Shown one piece after another: positions 28,227 to 40,900 of a stretch of DNA of 64,000 nucleotides. This DNA comes from Lingula anatina (Eukaryota; Brachiopoda; Lingulata; Lingulida; Lingulidae). Under the pieces are notes generated by a model. It was not told the origin of the DNA. It worked only from the letters and a program-made list of their open reading frames with translations, and searched no databases. The position numbers and the translations under genes are program-made. Location: positions 1,217,947 to 1,281,946 of the forward strand of contig NW_019775746.1 of assembly GCF_001039355.2 (NCBI RefSeq), written 5' to 3'. Every line of letters starts with the position of its first letter. Within the stretch, counting starts at the first letter, position 1.

Positions 28227-28573
28227 TTAAAGGGATAATAACTCTTTGTTTTGGCCAAAAAATGAATTTTCCTGGAGTAAACAACAATTTTCCCATACTT
28301 ACCAATGGTTAATGAATCCATTTTTACATTCAAAGTTAGTCCCTGTTTTTATTTTCTAAAAAGTTTGGTTTTTTGTTAAAATCTCTTAAGAGATTCTAAC
28401 GGAGTATAGCCATCAATGGAGGTCACGTGGTCTAAAGACAAGCTCAGATATCAGAATAATAGCTATAACTGCCGTTTTTGTGGTAAAACAGAATATATTA
28501 TATTTCTATGAGTTATTCACAATGTTTTTATTGTGAAATATAGATCTCATACGAAGAGTTATTATCCCTTTAA
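28227..28573. mobile_element. TTAA-flanked MITE, 339 bp
   Basis: The body 28231-28569 begins AGGGATAATAACTCTT and ends with its exact complement AAGAGTTATTATCCCT. TTAA flanks both sides (28227-28230, 28570-28573). TTAA target duplication is typical of piggyBac-type elements; no transposase is inside. Confidence 0.9.
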
Positions 28574-30382
28574 CATTAGCTTAATAATTCAATGTTTAAA
28601 TAGAAATTTACCCAAAAACTAGGGCCAGCATGTAAGTAACACGTGCATGTTGGCAGTAGGAAATATTAACCCCAGAGAACCTAACTGACATTGCTCATCC
28701 TTCTCAATGTTAACCTGTCAGTCACATAACCTTACAGCACTACCGTATTATATAAATACTATCTACATTATGATCACTACTGTATATATATGAACACTAT
28801 ATAAATTATGAGGACTAGCCAATATGTCCAAGACATCAAATTCTGAAACGTACCTTCAAACTTCTTAAGCAACTGCCCTGTTCTTTTCTCTCTCTCTCTC
28901 TGTCCCTGCTCTCATCTTCCAGTCAATGTCAGTACTAGTGCAGTTTTGATGGGAATATTCTCATAACACAATGACATGTAAATCCAACACTGACCAATCC
29001 AAGGGGACATGGGAGGAAAATAATGGGTCTCATTTTGCAAGGCATGCCTAAATGCGAAATGCTGTCATATGATACCCCCCCCCCCCCCCCAGTTCCCTTC
29101 AATTTCCCAGGCACTTTCTCAGTATCTGCATTTTTTTGGGAAAAAAATAATGGAGTGATTCTTGGGTTACTTCATGATTTTTCTTCTGATAATTATTTAA
29201 ATGGCCAGAGTAAATGACTTGCCTTCAAGAAAAATTTAATTTTCACCACTAACTACTTTTTAAAGTCATTAAATTTATTGGTGTTACAATCTTGAAGGAA
29301 AAAGAGATGCTAAATACTTCAAACTTTAAGGTTGCATGCACTTAAGATGACATACCTTGAATTATTAAAAATTCTCAGTCAGTAATCTTAAGATACTTTT
29401 GATGTCATGACAATGATGGAAAAGATGGATATACTGCAACTGTAAAAGATAACAGTTTGACTGGGAGAGTGGTACAGAAGTGCACAGACGTGACGCCGGA
29501 TAAAAGTATTTCATTGAGTTTTAAGTACTCTGCCTGGGTCCTGGTACATGATGGCATCACAACGCAGGAAATAAACAAATTAAATGACATAGCAGTCCAC
29601 CACCAACAATATTTTGCAAGGTGTTCTGCTTGAACTTATGTTAAATGTTCTTTTGAAGAGGTATTGCAGTAAGCAGACTTTATCATGTCATCTCGTGGAT
29701 TTGTCATGTTGCTTTGTCATAGGTGTTAAAGGGGTTGCCTCAGTTTATCTAAAAAGCAGCAGGTGTGAGTTGTAATGTCTTAATCCTTCCTATTTTTTTT
29801 TTTTTTAGTAACGTGCACTTATATTAAATAACATGTTGCATCAAATTTAAGGAAACAAATTTATCTTTATTTTCACTTTACTCAAGGACTGCATTTTTGC
29901 ATGAAGTAAAAATGCACCAAATACATGTACTAGTTAATATAAAGCACCCACTAAATTGAGACAGAAGAGAGAGGTTCTATGATCTGATAAATATTGGGCA
30001 ATTTGAGTTTGCACATCAATACAGTAATGACCAGTAATTTAGCGCAATTTATTAATTAGTCTTGTGTGCTCTGTAAATGCGTTAATTGCATGAGATTTTC
30101 TTCATGCTGTTGTTCCTTTAAAAATATTACGTTAAATAAGCCATTGAAGTATAGGAATATTCCTTTGATGGATTTCAGGAAACAGACCCGCAAACTTGAA
30201 CAATTTTTTTATCTTTGTAATATTTACAAATAATATCATTATAATTCTTATATTTTCTAGATTCTTTGCACAAAAAACAAAAGGAAGCACTGGTATTTCA
30301 TCTTACAAGATATAAATATCTCTCCCTTCTTCTTCCTCCCACTTTACAAACTCTCTAAATTGCCAACGTAATCAAAATATCA

Positions 30383-30384
<2 letters not shown>

Positions 30385-30429
<45 letters not shown>
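30385..30429. repeat. (CT)n microsatellite
   Basis: Uninterrupted CT run followed by a short C run. Confidence 0.95.
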
Positions 30430-30431
<2 letters not shown>

Positions 30432-30967
30432 CCCCCAACACATGCATACTGATGTTGGGCAGTTTAACCCCAGCAAGCAAAACCCTCTCGCGTCACAATA
30501 TATTAGCACACTGTGTGGTATCCCTCCTCGCTTAAATATCTATAAAACTTAATACACTCAAGCACAGAAACCCGCGACCACCACAAGTCCATCTATCTCC
30601 GAGCAGTTATCTAGACTTCAAACACCTCACCAGATTCCGAAAATACCTTCGACATAAACAGCTCTTCCCAATAGTGAATACCTTGTGGTCCAACAAATAA
30701 GCTGTTCAGTGCTAAGAAACTCACTTATGGGGCTGCTAGTGAGAGGATATCAATTAAAAAGTTTGATTACCATATAGTTTATAACGTAAAGTCATCAGAA
30801 GGGTTCTACTGCTTCTTATCTACTTCCACTGAGAACTGTCACTCAGCACAGTAGTGTTCACTGTTGTTTTGGGTTCGGAATTCCCTACACACACCCGAGT
30901 ATATTTCGTCTTCTACAGACACTCTAGGCCCCTCAATATGCAATTTTCAAATACTACATGAAGCTTA

Positions 30968-31085
30968 CCTTGACAGAGAACGCAGTCCGTGCGCTAGTGT
31001 CGTACTGTATCCCCCGAATACGATATGTGCACTAGCGATCAAATCACAGAGACTTCCGCACAAGTGAGCATGGCGATTTGTTGTT
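30968..31085 (-). promoter_or_regulatory. Possible first non-coding exon of a minus-strand gene
   Basis: The minus strand has a strong donor, CTGTCAAG|GTAAGCTTC, at about 30968. It closes a CpG-richer stretch with only a very short ORF, as expected for a 5' UTR exon. If real, a minus-strand gene with a long first intron would run left through this window. No acceptor or coding exon for it was found. Confidence 0.2.
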
Positions 31086-31329
31086 GCCTCGGTGTGGTAT
31101 CAGTGTGTTAGATGAGACAAGAAAAAATCGATTTCAGATTTCCAGCACAACTACTGCAATGACGTATATCTCTAGCTAACTCAGCACAAGGACGTATGTT
31201 GAATATATCACCCCCCCCCCCCTTCGGTTTCTGAAAACTATATCACACCGATATTCCCCTCTTGAAATTACAATTTTGACTAGCTAAATCATAGTTCTAA
31301 ACCGTACCAAAGGACACTGTTTGCTCTCC

Positions 31330-31451
31330 ACAAAACAAAACAAAACAAAAAAAAATTCCGGGCCCTTGAGCAGGCCCCAAACGCCACACCAAGGGGGCAA
31401 TGGTCGGCTTCTCATCCGGACCCCCTTCAAAAAATCCTGGATCCGCCCCTG
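31330..31451. mobile_element. One end of a CAGGGGCGGATCC-type transposon
   Basis: CCTGGATCCGCCCCTG at 31436-31451 is a terminal repeat related to the 168-bp element at 20.4 kb. No matching left end was found, so the element is truncated or longer than I can define. Confidence 0.5.
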
Positions 31452-31767
31452 TTAACAGTCTGATGGGTAAATAAGTCAGTCGACAAAATAAATAAAGAGA
31501 CCAAGTGTGTTTTTCAGTAGTCATACTACTGTAGAACCCACCAAACTGTATTCGGTCCTTAATAGTCACATGTACAGGTAGGCCTACTCATTCATATGAA
31601 CCTTGAAACTTATATAGGGCCTATATATATAAACGTAACTTCTGATTCCATGGAAGGCGATCGAACGTTGGCTTGATGCTGAAAATTTGATTTTAGTCAG
31701 CAGGCCAATTCCCCTAACTGAGCAAAATGTATCGTAGCATGGCAGTAGACCTTATCGATTTTTTTTT

Positions 31768-31771
<4 letters not shown>

Positions 31772-31805
<34 letters not shown>

Positions 31806-31831
31806 TGTGTCTGTGTGTGTGTGTGTGTGTC
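31772..31831. repeat. (GT)n microsatellite
   Basis: Interrupted GT dinucleotide run after a poly-T tract. Confidence 0.95.
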
Positions 31832-31956
31832 TAAAGAAAGACACCCAATGCTGATATTTCAGAATAATTTTCACATAGGGGAAACAGGTGTAACAGGAAT
31901 GGAAGTCCTGGGAATGGAAGTCCGGCCCCGGGCCCTATATGATTAGGACGAAGGCG

Positions 31957-32113
31957 TCTCGATAGTCCGAAGGTTCATTGGTCCGAAGGTTCATTGGTCC
32001 GAAAAGTGGTAACATTTTCATCGATTTTTTAATCAAGGGTTCATTGGTCCGAAGGTTCTATAGTGAACATTGGACCAATGAACCTTCGGACTATTGAACC
32101 TTCGGACTATCGC
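31957..32113. mobile_element. Foldback repeat built on GGTTCATTGGTCCGAA
   Basis: Several direct copies of GTCCGAAGGTTCATTG in the left arm are complementary to GACCAATGAACCTTCGGAC and a further CCTTCGGACTATC in the right arm. About 155 bp. Confidence 0.85.
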
Positions 32114-32179
32114 TACGGCCCCGATTAGGACAGGTTAGGGTTAATTGGAGTATTGGGGTTAGTTTTTGGACAAATGTCG

Positions 32180-32996
32180 CCGGTGTACCATGAAAATCTG
32201 ACTCCCCCAAAATGTGACTCCCCAGTCAGATTTTCATTATGAAAATGTGACTTCCCTCCCCCGACAAAACTCAATAAATCTTATTTTATTTGAGTATAAG
32301 ACTTTTATATTGTAGTATGCAATATGGATGATAGGCCTACATTGGCACTTTTTGTTAGTTTGCAGGTGAAAATTTTAATGAGAAAATAAGAAAATTAAAA
32401 ATGTGTATTTTACCAACCAATGACTCCCCTATGAAAAAGCTTTTTATTTGATATTTGGTGATCATTTCCACACCTTTCCTTTAAGTATACTTTATGAAGA
32501 ATATATTGGAAATATTTGAAAGTTTGGTGGTAAAATATTGGGTGCAAAAAAAAGGAAAAACGGACATGAGAAATCTTCATATTCATACCCATGGGATTTA
32601 GACTCCCATGAAGAAAAAACCCTATTTTATAGTTAGTCACCATATCATTGTTTTCCACATGGTTTGCATTGTGATGTATATTTTGGTAGCATTTAAAAGT
32701 TGGATGGTGAAAATTGATAAATTTTTAAACAAGTATTCATCTTACTACCTGTAGGATTTAAACTCCCATAGCCTTTTCATAGGAGTCACTGGGTGGAAAA
32801 CAAAAACATTTTTAATTTTCTAATTTCTCACGAAAATGTATCCTCCATTATGCATACTACAAGATAAAATTTATAAACTCAAATAAAATAAGATTTATAC
32901 AGTTTTGTGAGAGGGGTAGTCAAAATTTCATGGGGGAAGTCAGATTTTCATTATGAAATTTTGACTGGGGGAGTCAGATTTTCATGTTACACCGGG
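32180..32996. mobile_element. Foldback element, about 815 bp, long inverted repeats
   Basis: CCGGTGTACCATGAAAATCTG at the left end is complementary, with one mismatch, to the right end at about 32970-32995. The arms continue for more than 130 bp, with inner inverted copies of GACTCCC-rich sequence. No coding capacity. Confidence 0.88.
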
Positions 32997-34179
32997 TAGA
33001 CGCAACAGTATGTGTGGTGCAGTCAGAAGGTCGAGCTTTTTTAAGGCGTGGAAGCAAATGTATGTTTGTGAGTATCACTATTTCTTCATCAGCCACAGCC
33101 ATTAAATACTAAAGGCGCATAAGAATGAGAAAAATATTTACGACAAATATTTATGACATGAATCATTTTACAATATTTCCATTGTTACTTGTATGTCACT
33201 CAGAATGGTAGATATTATTGATTACAGTGCATTGGGACTCCAAATGTTCAGGATAAACGGCGCATTAATCTGACTTTTGATGATAACCTATATTGTGCCG
33301 TGTGTTGTCCATCCATTACACGGTTCACTGTATGAAAACCTATTATATATGTGCAATATATTTGTTATAATTTTCGAAGAGAATTTGTAAATGATCTTTC
33401 TCTGAAATGCGTCAACATGTACTGCAACACGTGTTATAACTTTTGATATCACGAGGAATATATTAACGGTCGTACCAATAACCTCACCCACTTTTTAAAC
33501 AAGAGGCCTCAATTAGTTATACCATTAACTAATTGCAGATCATAATTTTGGCTGAACCTGAACATCAGACTAGTTAATAAACGTGCACGCCATTCCATTT
33601 ATATGTGCCCTCTACCCTGTGATATATTATGCAATATTATAATGTAGAGAGCCTTTCTGTTTAGTTCAAAGTTGTAAACATTATTTTATCTTTTGAGGAG
33701 TTCAGCGATATTCTGCACAGCATAAGCCTGAAACCAACCTACAGTATGAAGTCTGCCTTTGTTTCACACTCAGGAAACCACGCTCCTTCGTACATCTATT
33801 ATATGAACACTCAATAAAAATCTTTTGTAATTTGGCGTTTTATTTTTCACTTTGTTATGAAATTATTATGATAAGGACAGTAGCAATCATAATGGAAAAT
33901 AAGTTAATTTTAGTGTTTGAGGACTTTCAAATTCAATCTGATCTGTAAATAATGTCAATGTTTTTGTGGTTGATAGTTTTCTGTGATACCTAAATTTTAA
34001 ATAGTTGTAAAATGACCAGTATTTTCTAAATAACCCCTCCAATCTGTTTAAGCGCACTAAAATAAAATATCTAAAATGGTTTCCAACAGCCTGCATTTCA
34101 TAGTTCAAATAATTATAAAGTTACAATCCTGGTTTTCAAAAAAAAATTCACGAGATTTTTTTTATTCTATCAAGCTTGC
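32997..34179. other. Non-coding, nothing recognised
   Basis: AT-rich DNA between the foldback element and the tandem array. Confidence 0.55.
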
Positions 34180-35085
34180 CACGGAGAGGGCCAGGTTAGA
34201 TGTACATGTTCACAACAGACGTGTTTTAGTTTTAGCGAGACCCTAAGAAGAGTGGAAAAAAAAATTCAAATGTGTAATAACTGGTGCGATTTCCACATAA
34301 GCAATTGCATCGATGGAAATTTTGAATAAAACGTATTTTGCAAATCAAAAAAGATATCATTTTTCTGCTGAACACGGTTAACGGGTGGTATGACGTGCTG
34401 TTATACCGGGAAAGCTACTGAATCAATTCAAGTTCGTTGGCTTTCATTGATAGGCCTGCTCGGAACGTTCCTAGTAAGATAATTTCAGATACCTTTATTT
34501 TCGTTTTGTTTTGCACTGAGATAACGTTTGCTTTCACTTTTGACGATATACAGTGCGATGAGGTCCACAGCTGTTCACACCTGGGCGGTTTTAGTATTGA
34601 GTAGTCTTTACTCTTTCAAATGTCGACCGCAGACTTGCCCCGGGTACTGTATGAACATATGACTAGTCTTGAGAAGCAAGGGTGCGAGAAAGGAAAGGAG
34701 GGGCATGAAAAGACAAAATGCGTCCTTGTTAAAGGCAATAGAGGCTTTTGTAAAAAAAAAAAATTCTCTCTGATAATCCCACCGAGAAGATAGCACATTT
34801 TGATGAAATGCAGATCATTCGTAGTTAGCTCTAGGTCAATTTAAGTACAAGATCCGTGGCACCAAATTAAGGAATTTTAACTGACGAGAAAGGAAGTAAT
34901 ATTGACGACGCAGACTTTATTCTAATGACCAGCAATATGTTCGTTATAAATCGAATATTTAATGTAAACTTTCTAAAGTATACCGTATTTTTATGCAAAA
35001 GGTAATTTGCTAGGACCCAGGAGAGCACAGATTGGTTCTCGTGACATCCGGAACACGATTGAGGGGCCCGGTCGTTGTCGAGATG

Positions 35086-35196
35086 GACTGACGTGCCTCA
35101 TCCGGGATTCGAACTCGTGACTATGCGTTGCCATGGTTGGTGGCGCTGGCGTCTCATTTGCATCCAAGCACGCTACCGACTGCACCGTGACGGAAC
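35086..35196 (-). repeat. tRNA-like module 1 of the array
   Basis: On the minus strand it reads a pol III A-box-like TGCAGTCGGTAG (35173-35184) and, about 60 nt later, a B box GTTCGAATCCC (35104-35114). Spacing and order are those of a tRNA gene, but the cloverleaf is degenerate. Further copies lie near 36524-36636 (B box damaged: TTCG changed to TACG on the plus strand), 39519-39635 and 49420-49530. A tRNA-derived SINE head is the likeliest origin. Confidence 0.6.
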
Positions 35197-35286
35197 CGCC
35201 CACCCTCCGTACCTACGAGTTTCCTCTTATAGCAACCAATTGTAATTTTTAAAATTTAATTCGGGAAAAAAAAATTCTCTACTTGT

Positions 35287-35378
35287 TGGGTCTCGAACCA
35301 GCGTACCAGTGTCCGTTTGTTTACGAGACAGCAAAATTACCACGGTACCAAGTCGGCTTCGGTGATACAAGGTGATCC
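35287..35378 (-). repeat. tRNA-like module 2 of the array
   Basis: The minus strand has an A-box-like stretch (TGGTACCGTGGTAA here, TGGCTCCGTGGTAA in other units) and a B box GGTTCGAGACC (35289-35299), with anticodon-arm-like TTTGCTG...CAAAC between them. Other copies lie near 36729-36813, 37231-37310, 38299-38370, 39724-39786, 40118-40190 and 49620-49705 (B box mutated). It lies about 90 bp from module 1 in the same orientation. Confidence 0.6.
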
Positions 35379-38300
35379 GATGGAAACTTTCAACCTTGCC
35401 ACGGAGAGGGCCAGGTTGGATGTACATGTGTATATCTGCTATCCCAATCGATAATCCGGGTGCCGCATTTCATCCCACGCAACCCCAGTCCCCGACCATG
35501 GTTTATCATGAACGGTAAAATTCATGATGTACAGGAAGCCATGCGCTTTTGACAACCCGGCACGGAGCTCGGAGTTTGTTTTATACTAAGATTGATTTTA
35601 GCTTTACCCATGACATCAAAGAGCGCAATGGGAACAAAGGCGGTTCACAACAGACGTGTTTTAGTTTTAGCGAGACCCTACGAAGAGTGAAAAAAAAACA
35701 TTCAAATGTGTAATAACTGGTGCGATTTCCACATAAGCAATTGCATCGATGGAAATTTTGAATAAAACGTATTTTGCAAATCAAAAAAGATATCATTTTT
35801 CTGCTGAACACGGTTAACGGGTGGTATGACGTGCTGTTATACCGGGAAAGCTACTGAATCAATTCAAGTTCGTTGGCTTTCATTGATAGGCCTGCTCGGA
35901 ACGTTCCTAGTAAGATAATTTCAGATACCTTTATTTTCGTTTTGTTTTGCACTGAGATAACGTTTGCTTTCACCTTTGACGATATACAGTGCGATGAGGT
36001 CCACAGCTGTTCACACCTGGGCGGTTTTAGTATTGAGTAGTCTTTACTCTTTCAAATGTCGACCGCGGACTTGCCCCGGGTACTGTATGAACATATGACT
36101 AGTCTTGAGAAGCAAGGGTGCGAGAAAGGAAAGGAGGGGCATGAAAAGACAAAATGTGTCCTTGTTAAAGGCAATAGAGGCTTTTGTAAAAAAAAAAAAA
36201 ATTCTCTCTGATAATCCCACCGAGAAGATAGCACATTTTGATGAAATGCAGATCATTCGTAGTTAGCTCTAGGTCAATTTAAGTACAAGATCCGTGGCAC
36301 CAAATTAAGGAATTTTAACTGACGAGAAAGGAAGTAATATTGACGACGCAGACTTTATTCTAATGACCAGCAATATGTTCGTTATAAATCGAACATTTAA
36401 TGTAAACTTTCTAAAGTATACCGTATTTTTATGCAAAAGGTAATTTGCTAGGACCCAGGAGAGCCCAGATTAGTTCTCGTGACATCCGGGACACGATTGA
36501 GGGGCCCGGTCGTTGTCGAGATGGACTGACGTGCCTCATCCGGGATACGAACTCGTGACTATGCGTTGCCATGGTTGGTGGCGCTTTGGGCGTCTCATTT
36601 GCATCCAAGCACGCTACCGACTGCACCGTGACGGAACCGCCCACCCTCCGTACCTACGAGTTTCCTCTTATAGCAACCAATTGTAATTTTTTTAATTTAA
36701 TTCTGGAAAAAAAGTTCTATATACTAGCTGGGTCTCGAACCAGCGTAGAACTACCAGTGTCCGTTTGTTTACGTGACAGCAAAGTTACCACGGAGCCAAG
36801 TCAGCTTCGTTGATACATAATGATCCGATGGAAACTTTCAACCTTGCCACGGAGAGGGCCAGGTTGGATGTACATGTGTATATCTGCTATCCCAATCGAT
36901 AATCCGGGTGCCGCATTTCATCCCACGCAACCCCAGTCCCCGACCATGGTTTATCATGAACGGTAAAATTCATGATGTACAGGAAGCCATGCGCTTTTGA
37001 GAACCCGACACGGAGCTCGGAGTTTGTTTTATACTAAGATTGATTTTGGCTTTACCCATGACATCAAAGAGTGTTATGGGAACCAAGGCGGTTCACAACA
37101 GACGTGTTTTAGTTTTAGCGAGACCCTAAGTAGAGAGGAAAAAACATTCAAATATGTAATTTACCACGCAACCAAGCAACCAATTGTAATTTTTAAAATT
37201 TAATTCTGGAAAAAAAAATTCTATACTAGCATGGTCTCGAACCAGCGTAGGCCTACCAGTGTCCGTTTGTTTACGAGACAGCAAAGTTACCACGGAGCCA
37301 AGTCAGCTTCGTTGATACATTCTGATCCGATGGAAACTTTCAACCTTGCCACGGAGAGGCCAGGTTGGATGTACATGTGTATATCTGCTATCCCAATCGA
37401 TAATCCGGGTGCCGCATTTCATCCCACGCAACCCCAGTCCCCGACCATGGTTAATCATGAACGGTAAAATTCATGATGTACAGGAAGCCATGCGCTTTTG
37501 ACAACCCGGCACGGAGCTCGGAGTTTGTTTTATACTAAGATTGATTTTGGCTTTACCCATGACATCAAAGAGTGCAATGGGAACAAAGGCGGTTCACAAC
37601 AGACGTGTTTTAGTTTTAGCGAGACCCTAAGAAGAGAGGGAAAAAACATTCAAATGTGTAATAACTGGTGCGATTTCCATATAAGCAATTGCATCGATGG
37701 AAATTTTGAACATGTTTTGCAAATAAAAAAGATATCATTTTTCTGCTGAACACGGGTAACGGGTGGTATGACGTGCTGATATACCGGGAAAGCTACTGAA
37801 TCAATTCGAGTTCGTTGGCTTTCATTGATAGGCCTGCTCGGAACGTTCCTAGTCAGATAACTTCAGATACCTTTATTTTCGTTTTGTTTTGCACTGAGAT
37901 AACGTTTGCTTTCACCTTTGACGATGTATAGTGCGATGAGGTCCACAGCTGTTCACACCTGGGCGGTTTTAGTATTGAGTAGTCTTTACTCTTTCAAATG
38001 TCGACCGCGGACGTGCCCCGGGTACTGTATGAACATATGAACAGTCTTGAGAAGCAAGGGTGCAAGAAAGGAAAGGAAAGGAGGCGCATGAAAAGACAAA
38101 ATGTGTCCTTGTTAGAGGCAATAGAGGCTTTTGTAAAAAAAAAATTATCTCTGATAATCCCAGCGAGAAGATAGCACATTTTGATGAATTGCAGATCATA
38201 CGGAGTTAGCTCTAGGTCCGTACCTACGAGTTTCCTCTTATAGGCACCAATTGGAAATTTTAAATTTTAATTCTGGCAAAAAAATCTCATCACCAACTGG

Positions 38301-40362
38301 GTCTCGAACCAACGTACCAATTTCCGCGTGTTTACGAAACAGCAAAGTTACCACGGAGCCAAGTCAGCTTCGTTGATACATGGTGATCCGATGGAAACTT
38401 TCAACTTGCCACGGAGAGGGCCAGTGTATATCTGCTATCCCAATCGATAATTCGGGTGCCGCATTTCAACCCACGCAACCCCAGTCCCCGATCATGGTTT
38501 ATCATGAACGGTAAAATTCATGATGTACAGGAAGCCATGCGCTTTTGAGAACCCGACACGGAGCTCGGAGTTTGTTTTATATTAAGATTGATTTTGGCTT
38601 TACCCATGACATCAAAGAGTGCAATGGGAACAAAGGCGGTTCACAACAGACGTGTTTTAGTTTTAGCGAGACCCTAAGAAGAGAGGGAAAAAACATTCAA
38701 ATGTGTAATAACTGGTGCGATTTCCATATAAGCAATTGCATCGATGGAAATTTCGAATAAAACATATTTTGCAAATAAAAAAGATATCATTTTTCTGCTG
38801 AACACGGTTAATGGGTGGTATGACGTGCTGATATACCGGGAAAGCTACTGAATCAATTCGAGTTCGTTGGCTTTCATTGATAGGCCTGCTCGGAACGTTC
38901 CTAGTCAGGTAAATTCAGATACCTTTATTTTCGTTTTGTTTTGCACTGAGATAACGTTTGCTTTCACCTTTGACGATGTACAGTGCGATGAGGTCCACAG
39001 CTGTTCACACCTGGGCGGTTTCAGTATTGAGTAGTCTTTACTCTTTCAAATGTCGACCGCGGACGTGCCCCGGGTACTGTATGAACATATGAACAGTCTT
39101 GAGAAGCAAGGGTGCGAGAAAGGAAAGGAAAGGAGGCGCATGAAAAGACAAAATGTGTCCTTATAAGAGGCAATAGAGGCTTTTGTAAAAAAAAAAATTA
39201 TATCTGATAATCCCACCGAGAAGATAGCACATTTTGATGAAATGCAGATCATACGGAGTTAGCTCTAGGTCAATTTAAGTACAAGATCTGTGGCATCAAA
39301 TTAAGGACTTTTAACTGACGAGAAAGGAAATAATATTGACGACGCAGACTTTATTCTAATGACCAGCAATATGTTCGTTTTAAATCGAACATTTTATGTA
39401 AACTTTCTTAAGTATACCGCATTTTTATGCAAAAGGTAATTTGCTGGGACCCAGGAGAGCCCAAGTTCGTCCTCGTGACAGTTTCTGACTCTGTTTCGTG
39501 ACTTTCGTTGTCGTGATGGACTGACGTGCCTCATCCGGGATTCGAACTCGTGACTTTGCGTTGCCATGGTTGGTGGCGCTTTGGGTATCTCATTTGCATC
39601 CAAGCACGCTACCGACTGCACCGTGACAGACCCGCCCACCCTCCGTACCTACGAGTTTCCTCTTATAGTAACCAATTGGAAATTTTAAATTTTAATTCTG
39701 GCAAAAAAATCTCATCACCAACTGGGTCTCGAACCAACGTACCAGTGTCCGTGTGTTTAGGAAACAGCAAAGTTACCACGGAGCCTCCGTCTCATTCATT
39801 ATATCGGTCCCTGCAATCCTTTTGTTTAGATATCAGCCCCGTGGTATGTATGAACATATGAACAGTCTTGAGAAGCAAGGGTGCGAGAAAGGAAAGGAAA
39901 GGAGGCGCATGAAAAGACAAAATGTGTCCTTGTTAGAGGCAATAGAGGCTTTTGTAAAAAAAAATATCTCTGATAATCCCAACGAGAAGATAGCACATTT
40001 TGATGAATTGCAGATCATACGGAGTTAGCTCTAGGTCCGTACCTACGAGTTTCCTCTTATAGTCACCAATTGGAAATTTTAAATTTTAATTTTGGAAAAA
40101 AAATTTCAACACCAACTGGGTCTCGAACCAACGTACCAGTGTCCGTGTGTTTAGGAAACAGCAAAGTTACCACGGAGCCAAGTCAGCTTCGTTGATACAT
40201 GGCGATCCTATGGAAACTTTTAACTTGCCACGGAGAGGGCCAGTGTATATCTGCTATCCCAATCGATAATTCGGGTGCCGCATTTCAACCTTCGCAACCC
40301 CAGTCCCCGATCATGGTTTATCATGAACGGTAAAATTCATGATGTACAGGAAGCCATGAGNT

Positions 40363-40836
40363 TGTTTTAAAGGAGTGTTTGCGTCAGATATGTTAGCCGT
40401 CAAGATATGGACGTATCCTGCATGCATCGTAGCTAATACGGATCCACACGACAAACCTGGAGCGCACTGGGTCGCTTTTTACTTTGACCAATATGGAGCG
40501 GGAGAATTTTTCGACTCCTATGCTAAGACACCGTATCATTATAACGACAAATTCAAACGTTTTTTGGACGATAACTCTACCTCTGCGTAGACCTGTAATA
40601 CCAAAGCATTACAGAGCGTATATACCAAAGTGTGTGGGCAGTATTGTATATATTACTTGTCAAACCGATCTAGAGGGCAAAAGCTAGACCAAGTTCTTAG
40701 CATATTTACGAACGATAAACAGTTTAACGATATATTAGTGTATGATTACGTTCACGCACATTTCATCATATCCGATCTTGTAAATACGAATTTTCAGGTG
40801 TGTAGATCAAGGAAAACACTAGGATTGTTGTATTAA
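40363..40836 (+). pseudogene. Adenain-like maturation protease, 5'-truncated, one in-frame stop
   Basis: This is a cysteine protease of the adenovirus protease family, which cleaves capsid precursors in related elements. The catalytic His is in GAHWVAFYF and the acidic residue in FFDSY. The active-site Cys is in VCGQYCIYYL, and a Gln lies seven residues before that Cys, the adenain spacing. The frame is open from the gap at 40361 to 40836 except for one TAG at 40588-40590, between the acidic residue and the Gln/Cys block. The N-terminus (perhaps 25-30 residues by comparison with adenain) is lost at the gap. AATAAA hexamers follow at 40855 and 40861. Inactive as it stands unless the stop is a sequencing error or is read through. 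Confidence 0.85.
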
Positions 40837-40841
40837 ACACA

Positions 40842-40866
40842 TTTATTTGACTGAAATAAAAATAAA
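40842..40866. terminator. Bidirectional poly(A) signals between convergent genes
   Basis: TTTATT at 40842-40847 reads AATAAA on the minus strand, just beyond the end of the minus-strand cluster. AATAAA at 40855-40860 and 40861-40866 serve the plus-strand protease gene. Confidence 0.6.
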
Positions 40867-40900
40867 GCTTTGTGACAATATATTTTGCGTTCTAAACTTT

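Larger units (their letters stand above)
34180..40360. repeat. Tandem array, about 1.44-kb units, left of the Polinton
   Basis: The anchor GACGTGTTTTAGTTTTAGCG recurs at 34218, 35653, 37101, 37602 and 38649. The first two periods are 1435 and 1448 bp. Later units are shortened by internal deletions (501 and 1047 bp), and a further partial unit covers about 39840-40360. Units are highly similar and all in one orientation. Each full unit carries two tRNA-like modules on the minus strand and short poly-A tracts. Short ORFs inside are low-complexity or read through the tRNA-like parts on either strand; I see no protein. Confidence 0.92.

Noticed and set aside
35086-35378. Functional tRNA genes
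   Set aside because: A and B boxes are present but acceptor and anticodon arms do not form a standard cloverleaf, and copies carry box mutations.
34608-40028. Repeated 60-110-codon ORFs in the array on both strands
   Set aside because: They recur only because the DNA repeats, are low-complexity or overlap tRNA-like modules, and shift frame between units.
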